From the NCBI GenBank assembly GCA_963775245.1, contig CAVZID010000026.1:1-64000 (forward strand): a DNA stretch of 64,000 bases. The letters run 5' to 3'. The notes under the pieces were generated by a model. It was given only the letters and a program-made list of their open reading frames with translations. It searched no databases and had not been told where the DNA came from. This stretch comes from CAVSWT01 sp963775245. Its GTDB lineage: Bacteria > Bacteroidota > Ignavibacteria > Ignavibacteriales > Ignavibacteriaceae. The stretch's first letter is position 1. Each line of letters starts with the position of its first letter. Positions 47,064 to 57,635 of the stretch are shown piece by piece. The position numbers and the translations under genes were made by a program.

Positions 47064-48068
47064 ATGGCAAAGAAAAATAGATTCAAACTGATAACTGCCT
47101 TTTTTTTAGTGTTTGCTACAGTTGTATACTTATACTATTTCATTTATAATCGAAATAATATTTTAAAAAATTACAATGAGCCTAAAACTACAACTCTCTT
47201 AATCAGTTCCAAACCACTTGTGGTAGCTGGTGACTTACAAAGAACTTCATTCTTTGAGCGCTTAATTGGCAGAGAACAAAATGATATTGAACGAGAAAAA
47301 ATTGTAAAAGCAATTGCTGATGAAAATCCTGCTGCTTTAGTTATACTTGGTGATATGGTTTTTGATGGTTCATGTAGTAGTGATTGGGAAAAGTTTGATG
47401 TCCTAATTGTCCCAATAATTAAAAAACAAATTCCTATTTACCCGATAATTGGAAATCATGATTACTGGGGAAACAATAACACAGCCATGGAAAATCTTAC
47501 AAAACAATTTCCAATTATTAAATCAAGTCATTGGTACACAGCAAATTATGACAGTCTTGCATTAATATTCTTAGATTCAAATGAGCCTGATTTAACAGAG
47601 GAAGGATGGAAATTAGAGCACGATTGGTTCAACAAAATGATTGCTGAATATGATACATCAAAAGCAATTAAAGGCATTGTAATATTTGACCATCATCCTC
47701 CATTTACAAACAGCACAGTTACTGGTGATGAGGTGAATGTTCAGAAAAACTTTTTGCCTGCATATTATAATTCAAAAAAAACATTGCTCTTTATTAGCGG
47801 GCATGCACATACTTACGAGCATTTTTTTATTCATAATAAAACTTTTATTGTTTCAGGCGGCGGAGGCGGGCCACGTGTGAAATTGAAATCCGACACGGAA
47901 GCTCATAAGGATTTATATAATGGGGAATCGCCGCGTCCATTTAATTATTTATTAATTAAAAAAGGAAATGATGGAATAAAAGTAACTGTAAAAGGATTAA
48001 ACAAAAGGGACTCAAAATTTTTTACTTTGGAAGAGTTTGAAATTAATTACTATAACAAAAAAAATTAG
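47064..48068 (+). CDS. Membrane-anchored calcineurin-like metallophosphoesterase
   Basis: A 334-residue protein with an N-terminal signal-anchor (about 8-28) and an extracytoplasmic metallophosphoesterase domain. The five motifs are visible: VAGDLQR, ILGDMVFDG, GNHDYWG, FDHHPP and SGHAHTYEHF. Likely acts on phosphate esters at the cell surface. The start ATG 47064 lies after a 285-base gap (46779-47063) in which I see nothing recognisable. Confidence 0.88.
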   Translation: MAKKNRFKLITAFFLVFATVVYLYYFIYNRNNILKNYNEPKTTTLLISSKPLVVAGDLQRTSFFERLIGREQNDIEREKIVKAIADENPAALVILGDMVFDGSCSSDWEKFDVLIVPIIKKQIPIYPIIGNHDYWGNNNTAMENLTKQFPIIKSSHWYTANYDSLALIFLDSNEPDLTEEGWKLEHDWFNKMIAEYDTSKAIKGIVIFDHHPPFTNSTVTGDEVNVQKNFLPAYYNSKKTLLFISGHAHTYEHFFIHNKTFIVSGGGGGPRVKLKSDTEAHKDLYNGESPRPFNYLLIKKGNDGIKVTVKGLNKRDSKFFTLEEFEINYYNKKN

Positions 48069-48146
48069 AATCTTTTTTTATGTTGATGAATCTAATATTT
48101 GTAAATAAATTAATATTTTAATTCCTTCTTAAACAAAGGGGATAAA

Positions 48147-48773
48147 TTGAAAACAGAGATTAAAAATAAAATAAAGAATATAAGCTTAACCTATAAACAG
48201 TACATCGATTTAACAATTAAAGAAATAGAAAGTACTGATGTTAATTCATTGAATGATGCTGAAAAAACTCTTTTCGAATATAAAAAATTGAATCTACAGA
48301 GAAGCAGCAGAATAGAAAAATACTATTTAGTTAATGATGAATTAAAATCAATAATTCAAAACATAAAGCAAATTCAAACCTGGGTAATAATTACTGAAAA
48401 CTGGTGTGGCGACTCTGCTCAAAACTTAGCTTATATTGCAGCCTTCACAAAAATGAATCCATCAATTACTCTTAAAATTATTTTAAGAGATTCCAACCTA
48501 GACATAATGGACCAATACTTAACGGATGGGTCAAGAAGTATTCCCAAATTAATTGCATTCGATGAAAACTGGAATGAGCTTTTTAATTGGGGGCCAAGGC
48601 CACAAGCTGCAAAAGAATTAATGGAACAATTGAAAAAAGAAGGCTTATCTAAAACAGATAAATATGAAAAGCTGCATCTTTGGTATGGAAGAAACAGGGG
48701 GAAAGATATTGAACAAGAGTTTAAGGATTTATTTATAAAGCTGACTGCTATTCAACAAGAGATGTTAAATTAA
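48147..48773 (+). CDS. Thioredoxin-like protein, single-cysteine WCGDS type
   Basis: A 208-residue protein of the thioredoxin_9-like group: WVIITENWCGDSAQNLAYI, then SIPKLIAFDENWNELFNWGPRP with cis-Pro. The active site has CGDS instead of CxxC, so it is a thioredoxin fold with one redox cysteine. The start is TTG at 48147 with AAAGGGG as site. Its stop is only eight bases from the end of the convergent GT2-deacetylase gene. Confidence 0.83.
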   Translation: MKTEIKNKIKNISLTYKQYIDLTIKEIESTDVNSLNDAEKTLFEYKKLNLQRSSRIEKYYLVNDELKSIIQNIKQIQTWVIITENWCGDSAQNLAYIAAFTKMNPSITLKIILRDSNLDIMDQYLTDGSRSIPKLIAFDENWNELFNWGPRPQAAKELMEQLKKEGLSKTDKYEKLHLWYGRNRGKDIEQEFKDLFIKLTAIQQEMLN

Positions 48774-48780
48774 GATAGGA

Positions 48781-51597
48781 TTAATAACCTCTTCCCAATT
48801 TAGTTATAAATTCTTCAAGACTTTCATTTCCTTTAACTTCTATTCGCGGTAGTTCTAATAATTTGGAATCACGTTTTGCTATGGCCGAATTACATGTTAG
48901 GCCAAAGTTATATCCGCAAGCACCCACAATATGTGAAGTTACACCATCAAAATCACCATAAGGATATGCTAACGAATCGATTGTAGTATTCAATTTTTTT
49001 TGAATGATAATTTTGGATCTTAACGCTTCTTTAGCGATATCATCTGAACTAAAAGAAGTTAAGGGAGGGTGAGAACAAGTATGAGAACCAAACTCAATTC
49101 CGTTATTTTTTAATTCTGAAATTTCATCCCAGTTCATTAGTTCTAAGTACTCTTTAAATTCTTTATCCCAGCTATTTCTTTTACCAACAAAATCAGCAAC
49201 AAGAAAAACAATAGCCGTAAAGCCATATTTCTTAAGAAGAGGAAAAGCATATTCTTTGAAATCTTTATATCCATCATCAAATGTTAGAAGAATTGGCTTT
49301 TCTTTTAAAAAGTAATTCGATTTAGCAGCATTTCTCCATTCACCTAAGCTGATACTATAATAGTTATTGCTCTTCAAATAGGATAATTGTGATTCAAATA
49401 ATTCTGGCGTAACCCTATATCTTGATAAATCTTTTTTCCCATCAGGGCTCACCCTATGATACATTAAGATGGGTAAGTTAAACTTAGATTTTTTAGAAAC
49501 AGAGTTTTGCTTCTTTTTTAATTTTGAATCTGAGCTAATAATATTGCTTGGATATGTTAATAGACCAGGTACATGCAAAATATTCTTAATTGGTTCTTCA
49601 TTAAATTCAATTGGGGAATTAGTTAATTTAGAATATTCTTTTAATTCATCTCTAACGCTTAAGGGTAAAGAAGCAAAACGGTAAGCTGAATTACCATTAA
49701 AGGAATCATTTGCACTGCCGACAAACATCGTGTCTTTTAATATTGAAGATTCTTTTAATTTATTCAAGTAATCTTTTACATTATCCGAACTTTTTTTAGT
49801 TTCATTGTAGAGGGTTTTTAATCTAGTATATATCGAAAAATCCGAATCAAAAGATTTACCAATTAAAACTTCCCTAACACAGACATTAAGAAGTTCTACT
49901 GATAATTCTTTGGTGATTTGAGAAATAATTTCATCTGCATGTAAAATTCCCTTCTTCTTTTTTGATTGAATAACAGTTATAGGTACACCGCCCATACTGA
50001 ATAAAATATTAATTGCTTTACCATTTAATTTTATATTCGGTACTTTTTCAGTTAGTTCAATATGAATAATATTATTGTCCGTAATAGCCTTAACTTTAAT
50101 TAAAGCAGGCTTCTTTGAAGGATTGTAAAATAAATTCCCTGTCCAATATTTTTTGTTCCATAATTCCTGTAAATAAATTGTCCAGCCTATCTTTTCATGA
50201 AGAAGTTTATATTCTTTTTTGATTGTTTCATAGTCTTTATTTTTAGTTTTTTTAAATAGCTCAATTTTACGGACAGCATTAAGTCTTTTGTAAACAGATC
50301 TTGAAAAGAAATCCTCTAAAACAAACCAGCCTAAATTGTATGCAATTGAATCTTTAATTACTAAAGATGAAACCATACTATTCAAAATTGGCAGTTCGAA
50401 TGATCCTATAAATTTCTCTCCGATAAATATATTACAAACCAGGTGATCGAAACCGGATTCAACTTTAATATCAGATATTGGATTAGTAACATCAATATTT
50501 GTAGAGATAAATCTGCCAATTGAATAGGTTTCTTTTATTGCAGAATTAATTAAAAATTTTCTCTCAAGAATATCACGGACACTTCTTGATAATCCTTTAA
50601 CTTTAGATTGATATTCTAATTTATCTAAAAATTTTATAAATAAGTCCTCATACTTAATCCACAGTTCATTCCATTGCTTTCGTGTTTTTGCAGATGGTAA
50701 AATAGATGATTCTAAAAGTCCAGCTGCTACCGTTTCAGGGAATAAATCTAAGCATATTCCTAAAGGTGCTGATTCAAATAAATATAGAGCATCATTACCA
50801 GTCCCGATTGAAAGGCCTGCGCTCCAGCATAGTAAGTAATATTTTGTTGAAACCATATCAGTTGGTTTAGCTCCATTAATATATAATGGGTTTGGATTTA
50901 AAACTCTTGGATCTTTTGAATAACCACGGCCAATTACCAATTGTGCATCTAAAAGCATTCGTCGCGGATCCATGGATGCTGATGTGGGCCTCATTCTATA
51001 TAAGGCCATTGGTTTATTTACTGCTTTAAACTTAGCTCCAGTCCGCGCGACTCTTTGCCACAGATCCCAATCTTCGCAAGTGGTTAACGATGTATCAAAA
51101 CCGTTTAAAGACTTAATTAATTCTTTTTTAATGATGCAGGTATGAATTGTTAGAATACAATCTTTAACTAATAAAGGGAAAATGTCTCCTGAAACAATTG
51201 CTTCATTCCCTTTTATAATTTCTCCATTCATTGAAAGCCTATTCCAGGAGCAATATGCAGCCCCATATTTGGGTTCAGCAGCTAAGGCATCAGTTAAAGT
51301 TTTTAAATGTTCAGGAAGGATTAAATCATCTGAATCTAAAAATAAAATGTATTCATAATTAGCTAAATCAATTCCTTTGTTTCTTGCAACACTAACACCT
51401 GATTTCGGCTGACTAAAAACTTTTATTCTCTTATCTTTTTTTGAAAGTTCATTAATAATATTTAATGTGTTATCAGTTGAACCATCATTTACTAAAATTG
51501 CTTCCCAGGTTTCGTAGGTTTGCTTAAACAATGATTCAATGGTTTCTAAAATTGTATCTTCAGCATTATGACAAGGAATTATTACTGAAACACTCAT
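48781..51597 (-). CDS. GT2 glycosyltransferase-polysaccharide deacetylase fusion
   Basis: A 938-residue protein with two clear enzymatic ends. Residues 1-220 are a family 2 glycosyltransferase (VSVIIPCHNAEDTILETIESL, DxD motif in YILFLDSDD, TCEDWDLWQR). Residues about 705-935 are a NodB polysaccharide deacetylase (MYHRVS; TFDDGY at 772-777; HTCSH with His839 and His843; YPYGDFDG). The middle 450 residues are unassigned. Cytosolic GT and NodB domains on one chain without a TM helix is notable; NodB enzymes of cell-surface glycans are usually outside. It ends the polysaccharide locus. Confidence 0.85.
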   Translation of the reverse strand: MSVSVIIPCHNAEDTILETIESLFKQTYETWEAILVNDGSTDNTLNIINELSKKDKRIKVFSQPKSGVSVARNKGIDLANYEYILFLDSDDLILPEHLKTLTDALAAEPKYGAAYCSWNRLSMNGEIIKGNEAIVSGDIFPLLVKDCILTIHTCIIKKELIKSLNGFDTSLTTCEDWDLWQRVARTGAKFKAVNKPMALYRMRPTSASMDPRRMLLDAQLVIGRGYSKDPRVLNPNPLYINGAKPTDMVSTKYYLLCWSAGLSIGTGNDALYLFESAPLGICLDLFPETVAAGLLESSILPSAKTRKQWNELWIKYEDLFIKFLDKLEYQSKVKGLSRSVRDILERKFLINSAIKETYSIGRFISTNIDVTNPISDIKVESGFDHLVCNIFIGEKFIGSFELPILNSMVSSLVIKDSIAYNLGWFVLEDFFSRSVYKRLNAVRKIELFKKTKNKDYETIKKEYKLLHEKIGWTIYLQELWNKKYWTGNLFYNPSKKPALIKVKAITDNNIIHIELTEKVPNIKLNGKAINILFSMGGVPITVIQSKKKKGILHADEIISQITKELSVELLNVCVREVLIGKSFDSDFSIYTRLKTLYNETKKSSDNVKDYLNKLKESSILKDTMFVGSANDSFNGNSAYRFASLPLSVRDELKEYSKLTNSPIEFNEEPIKNILHVPGLLTYPSNIISSDSKLKKKQNSVSKKSKFNLPILMYHRVSPDGKKDLSRYRVTPELFESQLSYLKSNNYYSISLGEWRNAAKSNYFLKEKPILLTFDDGYKDFKEYAFPLLKKYGFTAIVFLVADFVGKRNSWDKEFKEYLELMNWDEISELKNNGIEFGSHTCSHPPLTSFSSDDIAKEALRSKIIIQKKLNTTIDSLAYPYGDFDGVTSHIVGACGYNFGLTCNSAIAKRDSKLLELPRIEVKGNESLEEFITKLGRGY

Positions 51598-51710
51598 TAC
51601 TAAGAAATAACTTTCTTTATTTTTTTATGTGATTAATATTAAACGAACACAGTTCATTTAATCTAATAGAATTTTTGCAGTAAGTTTTTTTTAAAAAAGC
51701 CGGTAAACCA

Positions 51711-53228
51711 TTAAGCTTCTACTGCATTAGGAACTTCAATATTTCCTTTTTTACTTGCTTTTCTTCTATGAAGAAAATTTTCCCAGGTTCCATAGAATAT
51801 TGCATAGTGCATTAGAATTAAAAGAGTAGCAAATAGAATAATTGCCAAAGAGTATAAATCCACGAAAGTAACTATTTTATAAACTATTCCAGCAGCAAGA
51901 ATAAGAATAGCTGCAATCTGTGGAATGATTAATTTAGCAAAGCCTTTAGAGGACTTATCTTTAGGAGTTGCAATAAAAGGAATTTTAATTCCAAATAAAG
52001 CAGAAAGAAAAGCAACTGTATAAACCGGCCAAGTTCCCAGCACAAGCATATAACCGCTAATGTGAAATCCTTTTTTCTTTTTCTTTATGTAATAAAATAT
52101 TTTTATATAAACCTGAATAGCAAGAAATAAAAATAAAAAAGGAACTGCATGAGTAATGTATTGTGAAAATTCCATATTAAATTCTCTAGAATACAGAGCT
52201 ACCATTGTTAGTACAATATGAAGTAGTACTACAGGTCCCGCAAGATAGTAAGTCATTCTGGTAACATAACATACTATCTGACTAATTGTTAAAGATTTTA
52301 CTAGCGAGGGAAAATGTTTGAACAAAACTTCAAAAACACCATTTGCCCATTTGAATTGTTGTTTAAAGAATGCTGGAATATCAGCAGGTACTAATCCTTT
52401 GGCAAGTATCTTAGCAACATAAACAGATTTCCATCTTGCTGCATGAAGTTTTACTGAAGTATGAAGATCTTCAGCCAAACCGGGTTGATACCCACCAATA
52501 GATAACAAAGCTTTTCTTCTGAAAACTGAATTACTGCCGAATATTACTGTTGATTCCATCCCACTCATTCCAAGCATAGTAGCTGCAAAAAAATCATCAC
52601 TCATTATACAGCATGCATTTGCGACATAGCTATCGGAACAATTATAATGATCAAGAGCAACCTGAACAACCCCAACCTGGGAATCATTAAAATGATTTAC
52701 TACATGATCTAAATAATGTTTTTGCGGCACATGATCGATATCAAATACTGCAATAATTTCTCCGTCTGAATAGCTTAGTACGTTATTAATATTTCCGGCT
52801 TTATAATCTTTAGTATTATTTCTTGCAATATATTTTACAGAATATTTTTCTGCTAATTCTTTATACACTTCTTTATTGCCATCATCAATTAAATATGTTG
52901 AATGCGGATAGCTCATTTCAATAACAGCTTTTAATGTTTTTTCAACTAAATCCACCGGTTCATTATACGTTGGTAAAAAAACATCCACTTTGTATTCTTT
53001 ATTTCCATCTGCTCTAGCTGGATACTTTGCGTTAAGGTATATGATCCACAAAAAATAAACCTGGGCGATCATGTAAGCAAGTACTATTGCGAATAAGAAA
53101 ATAAATACTGGATTTGAATGGATCGATTTATCGATCCACCATTTTAAATAGTAGATTGAGCTTAGGAATCCTAAAATAACCAGGAATAAAAGTAATTTCT
53201 TTCTCTTCAGTCTTAATTCAACGGCCAT
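51711..53228 (-). CDS. Cellulose-synthase-like family 2 glycosyltransferase
   Basis: Membrane-embedded processive GT2, 505 residues. Two N-terminal TM helices, a cytosolic GT-A domain with DVFLPTYNEPVDLVEKTL, the DxD motif FDIDHVPQ, the catalytic ED in GLAEDLHTSVK, and QQFKWANG (the Q-RW-like motif), then five or so TM helices. It fits a BcsA/HasA-like synthase making and extruding a beta-glycan. No PilZ domain is seen, so it is shorter than BcsA. Polymer identity cannot be told. Confidence 0.9.
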   Translation of the reverse strand: MAVELRLKRKKLLLFLVILGFLSSIYYLKWWIDKSIHSNPVFIFLFAIVLAYMIAQVYFLWIIYLNAKYPARADGNKEYKVDVFLPTYNEPVDLVEKTLKAVIEMSYPHSTYLIDDGNKEVYKELAEKYSVKYIARNNTKDYKAGNINNVLSYSDGEIIAVFDIDHVPQKHYLDHVVNHFNDSQVGVVQVALDHYNCSDSYVANACCIMSDDFFAATMLGMSGMESTVIFGSNSVFRRKALLSIGGYQPGLAEDLHTSVKLHAARWKSVYVAKILAKGLVPADIPAFFKQQFKWANGVFEVLFKHFPSLVKSLTISQIVCYVTRMTYYLAGPVVLLHIVLTMVALYSREFNMEFSQYITHAVPFLFLFLAIQVYIKIFYYIKKKKKGFHISGYMLVLGTWPVYTVAFLSALFGIKIPFIATPKDKSSKGFAKLIIPQIAAILILAAGIVYKIVTFVDLYSLAIILFATLLILMHYAIFYGTWENFLHRRKASKKGNIEVPNAVEA

Positions 53229-53400
53229 TTTAATTTTTTGATAAGATCGTTATGAAATTTTTTTTAAAATTTTAATTATTCTATTTGTCTAACTTTCTTC
53301 AAAGTTAAATTCAGCATTATTACAAATCTCAACTAGTTCAAACAACATACCATTTTGTTTATATTGATTAAATAGGAAGAAAATAGGATTAAAAACCTAA

Positions 53401-56044
53401 TTATGTCCCTATTTGAACTTTTTTATCTTTATGGGAATAATCTATTTTTTCTTTTCCTTTTCCGACATTAACCTGATCATAAGAGTTTCCCAATTTTTTT
53501 ACTCTGCTTTTAGACTTATACAAAGAAAATGGCCCTGCTAAATTCCCAAGAATTTCTATCATAATAAACTTAATCGGATAGCTGCTTTTTAATCTTAACC
53601 TTTCATAAATTCGGGAAAAGTGTGCAAAAGGAAGTTCTATAATTATTCTGTATAAACCGCGTAAATCATTGTCGTTTAAATAAGTCAATAGATTATAAGC
53701 CACATGGCCTTTACTGTAATTATATAATTGTTTTTTAAAATCTTTTATTTCTTTTCTATGTTTATGCCATACAAATGCTTTTGGCTGATAGAATATTGAA
53801 TATTCAGCTTTTAAGATTTTGTAAAACAAATATGTATCTTCGCTGCAGCCAGTTGGTGTTCCAGCACCAAGAGATTCATCCAGCAAGCCTATATCAGGGT
53901 GCTTAAAAATTGATGTTCTAAAAGCGGCATTTGCAGTTGCACCAATTTCCCATGTTGCTACGGCATGATAACCGGTCCCGCAAAACCAATTATAATCAAA
54001 ATATTTTTTCTTATTTCCTCTGCCTAATCCTCCATAAATTTCAAATAAATTTTGCGCAGTGGTTTTTAATTCATATGGAAGTACGTTGCCTGTAACAGCC
54101 ATAACATTTTCATCTCTAAAGGGCGCAATTAAATTCTTGAGCCAATTATCTGAGACAATAACGTCATCATCTATTGCAACTGCTATCTGTCCTTTACTTT
54201 CTAAAAACCCTCGATTTCTTGCGTATGATAATCCTTTTCTATTTTCATTAATAAAATAAATATTAGAAAATTCTGAAATAACAGGAGAAGTTAATCCCGA
54301 AGAAGGATTATTGTCCACTACAATTATTTCTGTAGCAAGGTCCAATTTAATTTCTAATAACGATTTAAGGCATTCTCGTAAATCACCTGGCCTGTCGTAG
54401 GTAGCTATTACAATAGAAATTAATGGGGGTCCATTACTTTGGGTAAAATCATTTCTTAATGTTGGATTGCCTAATTTCGATAAAAAGTACACATAAAATT
54501 TCTTAGCTGTAAGATTTTTTTGAAGCAAGTTCTCTGTTAAAGTTTTAATTTTTATTTGTTTTGTTATTTCTTCAATTAATCTGTTTACTGATATTTCTAT
54601 AAAGTTATTCTGAATCAGAACCTTTCCCAGAGGCTTATTTTTATATTTAATTATAAAATTATTTTTAGCATAATTTTTCGAATTTATAAGCGGGGGAATA
54701 TTTTCAATATCAAATGTTATTGCTTGAGTATCATTAGAACTACCATTTATTTCATCAGGTTTTATTTTGATTAAGTATTCATAAAATAATTTTGAATCTG
54801 TCTTTAAAGCATTGTTTTTTGATTTTTTATATCTAAATAATCCTTGGATTGATCCTATTAATTCTTTAATAATTAATTTTCGTGGAAATCTATGAGAAGC
54901 AGGAAAGCTCATTACAAATCTTCTAACATTCCAAAATAGAAACCACCAGATTCCAAGTTTTGCAATTCCAAACCTTTCCTCCGGATAAGCCCAAAAGCTT
55001 CGTGTTAAATAAGAATAAAAGCCAATTCCGTTATTAGTTAATTGAGTTTCAAGGTCTTTCATTTTTCTTCTGTGACGGTGCCAAACAATTGCTCTTGGCT
55101 CATAAACTAAACAATAGCCTTCTTTCAAAACACGAAAGAACATTTCTAAATCACCACCGCCATTCGTAACTGTTCCCACATCAAGCGCCGGATCGAAAAA
55201 ACCTATCTTATTAAAAACATCTTTTCGATAAGCCATGTTTGCGCCAGTACCAAATATTCCGGCACCAGCAAATTCTTTGGCTGATTTAATATTCGCACTC
55301 TTTTGATTTATACCATTTTCTTTCAAATCCTCTATTGAAACCTCCATATTTTTCAAAAAGAAATTGTGATTCAGTTTCAATTTCATATGGCAGCACTAAC
55401 CCAGTTACAGCCATTGCTTCATTTTCATTTTCAAAAATTTCGGCAATAGCATTTATCCAATTTTGATCAATTACAACATCGTCATCAGTGTATGCAATTA
55501 TTTCACCTTTAGCTTCTTTTGTTGCTCTATTTCTTGCCCAATCTAACCCGGGATACGGTTCAAGAATATATTTAATCTCCGAATACTTATTTACCAGTTG
55601 TTTTGTGGAATCGTCTATTGGAGCATTATCAATTACTAATACTTCAAGGTTGGAATAATTAATTTTTGAGATGGCATTTAAACATATTTCCAGATCAGAG
55701 CTGCGGTTTCTTGTACATACAGCAATTGAAATTGAAATAGAATGATTTTTAAACTCATCATTTTTCTTTAATAAATCTGAAAGCGTTACTTTTTTTTGTG
55801 AATCAAACAGATCAAAGTTTTTTTGAATGGCAGTAGAAAATATTTTTTTCCGGTAAAGTCTTACTGCGTTCTTAGTTAATGAGTAAGAAGAAATCTTTCC
55901 ATCAACTATAGGCATTTTAACATAACCTAAGGGGACATTCATAAATTTAATTAAAACCCAAACAGATTTGTATTTTTCTAAATTTATAAAATCATTTATT
56001 GGTTCTGATAACTCAACACTCAGTATTTTAATCGGCTGAAACAT
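53401..56044 (-). pseudogene. Tandem GT2-GT2 glycosyltransferase (frameshifted)
   Basis: Two related family 2 glycosyltransferase domains on one gene. The first (from 56044) has SISIAVCTRNRSSDLEICLNAI and TDDDVVIDQNW; the second has PPLISIVIATYDRPGDLRECLKSL and AIDDDVIVSDNW. They share the same following blocks (MAVTGLVLPYE and MAVTGNVLPYE; YGGF and YGGLGRG; WHRHR and WHKHR), so the second looks like an internal duplication. The frame switches by one base near 55300 in the first domain's end; correcting it gives about 880 residues. The gene follows the ABC transporter ATPase by eight bases. Confidence 0.83.
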
Positions 56045-56052
56045 GCCTTTTA

Positions 56053-56793
56053 TTAATCTTCCAAATCTTCATGATACATTTTTAAAATTTCTTCAGCAGG
56101 CCCGTCTGCTTTAATAGTTCCATTCTCTAACCAAACTACTCTATCACAAACTCTAAGTACATCAGCTTCATTATGTGAAACAAAAATTAGAGTAATGCCT
56201 TTTTTACAAAGCTTATCTATTTCATCATAACATTTCATTTGAAATTCAGCATCACCTACTGCGAGTATTTCATCAATTATTAATAAATCCGGATCAGCAT
56301 TTATAGCAATTGAAAACCCTAAACGTGCAGTCATCCCTGATGAATAATATTTTAAAGGAGTATCAATAAATTTTTCTACCCCGGCAAAATCAACTATGTC
56401 ATCAAATTTTTCTTTCAACTCTTTTTTAGGCAATCCGTTGAATACCCAATTTAGTATTATATTTTCCCTGCCCGTTAAATCTGGATAAAATCCAACACCA
56501 AGTTCAATTAACGCTAGCCTTCTTTTACTGTTTACGTTTATAGAGCCGGAATTAGGTGTATAAATATTTGAAAACAATTTTAACATTGTTGTTTTTCCGG
56601 AACCGTTCCTGCCAATAAATCCAACGCGTTCGCCGACATTAATTTTCAAATTAATATCTTTTAATACATACCATTCCCATTTATCAACGGATTTTTTAAA
56701 AAGCCTGGTAAAGCTTTCCTTAATTGAAACGCTTCGCTCATACCAGCGAAATTTTTTATTTACACTACAGCATTCTATTTTATAATCAGTCAT
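56053..56793 (-). CDS. ABC polysaccharide exporter, ATP-binding protein (Wzt/KpsT type)
   Basis: A 246-residue ATPase of the ABC-2 polysaccharide exporters. Walker A GRNGSGKTTML, signature YSSGMTARLGFS, Walker B LLIIDEILAVGD, H loop VSHNE. The long N-terminal helix and the lack of a C-terminal carbohydrate-binding domain fit KpsT-like or short Wzt proteins. It pairs with the permease encoded just upstream. Confidence 0.93.
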   Translation of the reverse strand: MTDYKIECCSVNKKFRWYERSVSIKESFTRLFKKSVDKWEWYVLKDINLKINVGERVGFIGRNGSGKTTMLKLFSNIYTPNSGSINVNSKRRLALIELGVGFYPDLTGRENIILNWVFNGLPKKELKEKFDDIVDFAGVEKFIDTPLKYYSSGMTARLGFSIAINADPDLLIIDEILAVGDAEFQMKCYDEIDKLCKKGITLIFVSHNEADVLRVCDRVVWLENGTIKADGPAEEILKMYHEDLED

Positions 56794-56801
56794 AAATCAG
56801 T

Positions 56802-57546
56802 CTATGATAACTCGGCAAATGATGCTTTAAATTTATTGAAGAAAGCCAAACCACTGAAAAAAATAATTAGTGAAAAAACAAAAGTGCCTAGAAGATAAAT
56901 TGGAGTTAGGCATTTTATCATAATAAAATATATCATGGTAATAAGTAATTATTTGAGCCATCGGGTTCAACATTAGTATCGTTTGAAATTTTTCAGGGAC
57001 TTGAGTGATTGGGTAAAAAATAGGAGTTAGAAAAAACATAACCGTTCCCCCAACTTGAACGAGTTTTGGTACATCTCTAAAATACACAGAAATGCAGGCA
57101 ACAATTAGTGCAAAACCCACTGTAATTAGTATTTGAATAAACAGTATTACTGGCAGTAAAAGAATTGGAAAGGAAAAAGTAAACGCTCCGGGAATTATTA
57201 TAAGAGCTATAAAATATAGAATGAGCGAAATAATAAAATCGAATAAAGAGATACTCACACTAGTAATTGGTAATATTTCATTCGGGAATGAAATTTTTGT
57301 AATTAAATAAGTACCTTGAATAATTGAATCGCTAGAATTTATAATTGAGGTTAACGTAAAATTCCAGGCTAAAAATCCAGGAATTAAAAACAAGGGGTAT
57401 CTTTCCATTCCCATTCCCACAAATACTGTAAACACCACCCAATAAGTTGCAATGTATAGTATGGGATTTAAAAGAGTCCAGAGATATCCCAACACAGAAC
57501 CCACATGCTGAAGCTTAAGCATTGCTTTGAATAGTTCATACAGCAA
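56802..57546 (-). CDS. ABC polysaccharide exporter, permease (Wzm type; frameshift near 3' end)
   Basis: Six-TM permease of the ABC-2 polysaccharide exporters: GSVLGYLWTLLNPILYI, YFRDVPKLVQVGGTVMFFLTPIFYP, and LNPMAQIITYYHDIFYYDKMP. The frame ends early at 56833 with an unrelated tail; shifting by one base near 56900 gives the expected last helix (YLLGTFVFSLIIFFSGLAFF) ending at 56802, eight bases from the ATPase start. The N-terminus is uncertain: TTG 57546 is the only start codon, but a typical preceding stretch (FIDLWYRREL) is readable back to about 57600, where AAGGAG lies but no start codon is seen. Confidence 0.83.
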
Positions 57547-57635
57547 TTCACGCCGATACCATAAATCAATAAACTGTTTTCTGAATTTGAAGATTAGCTT
57601 TTCTCCTTACTGTCTAAGCAGATTAATATAAAATA

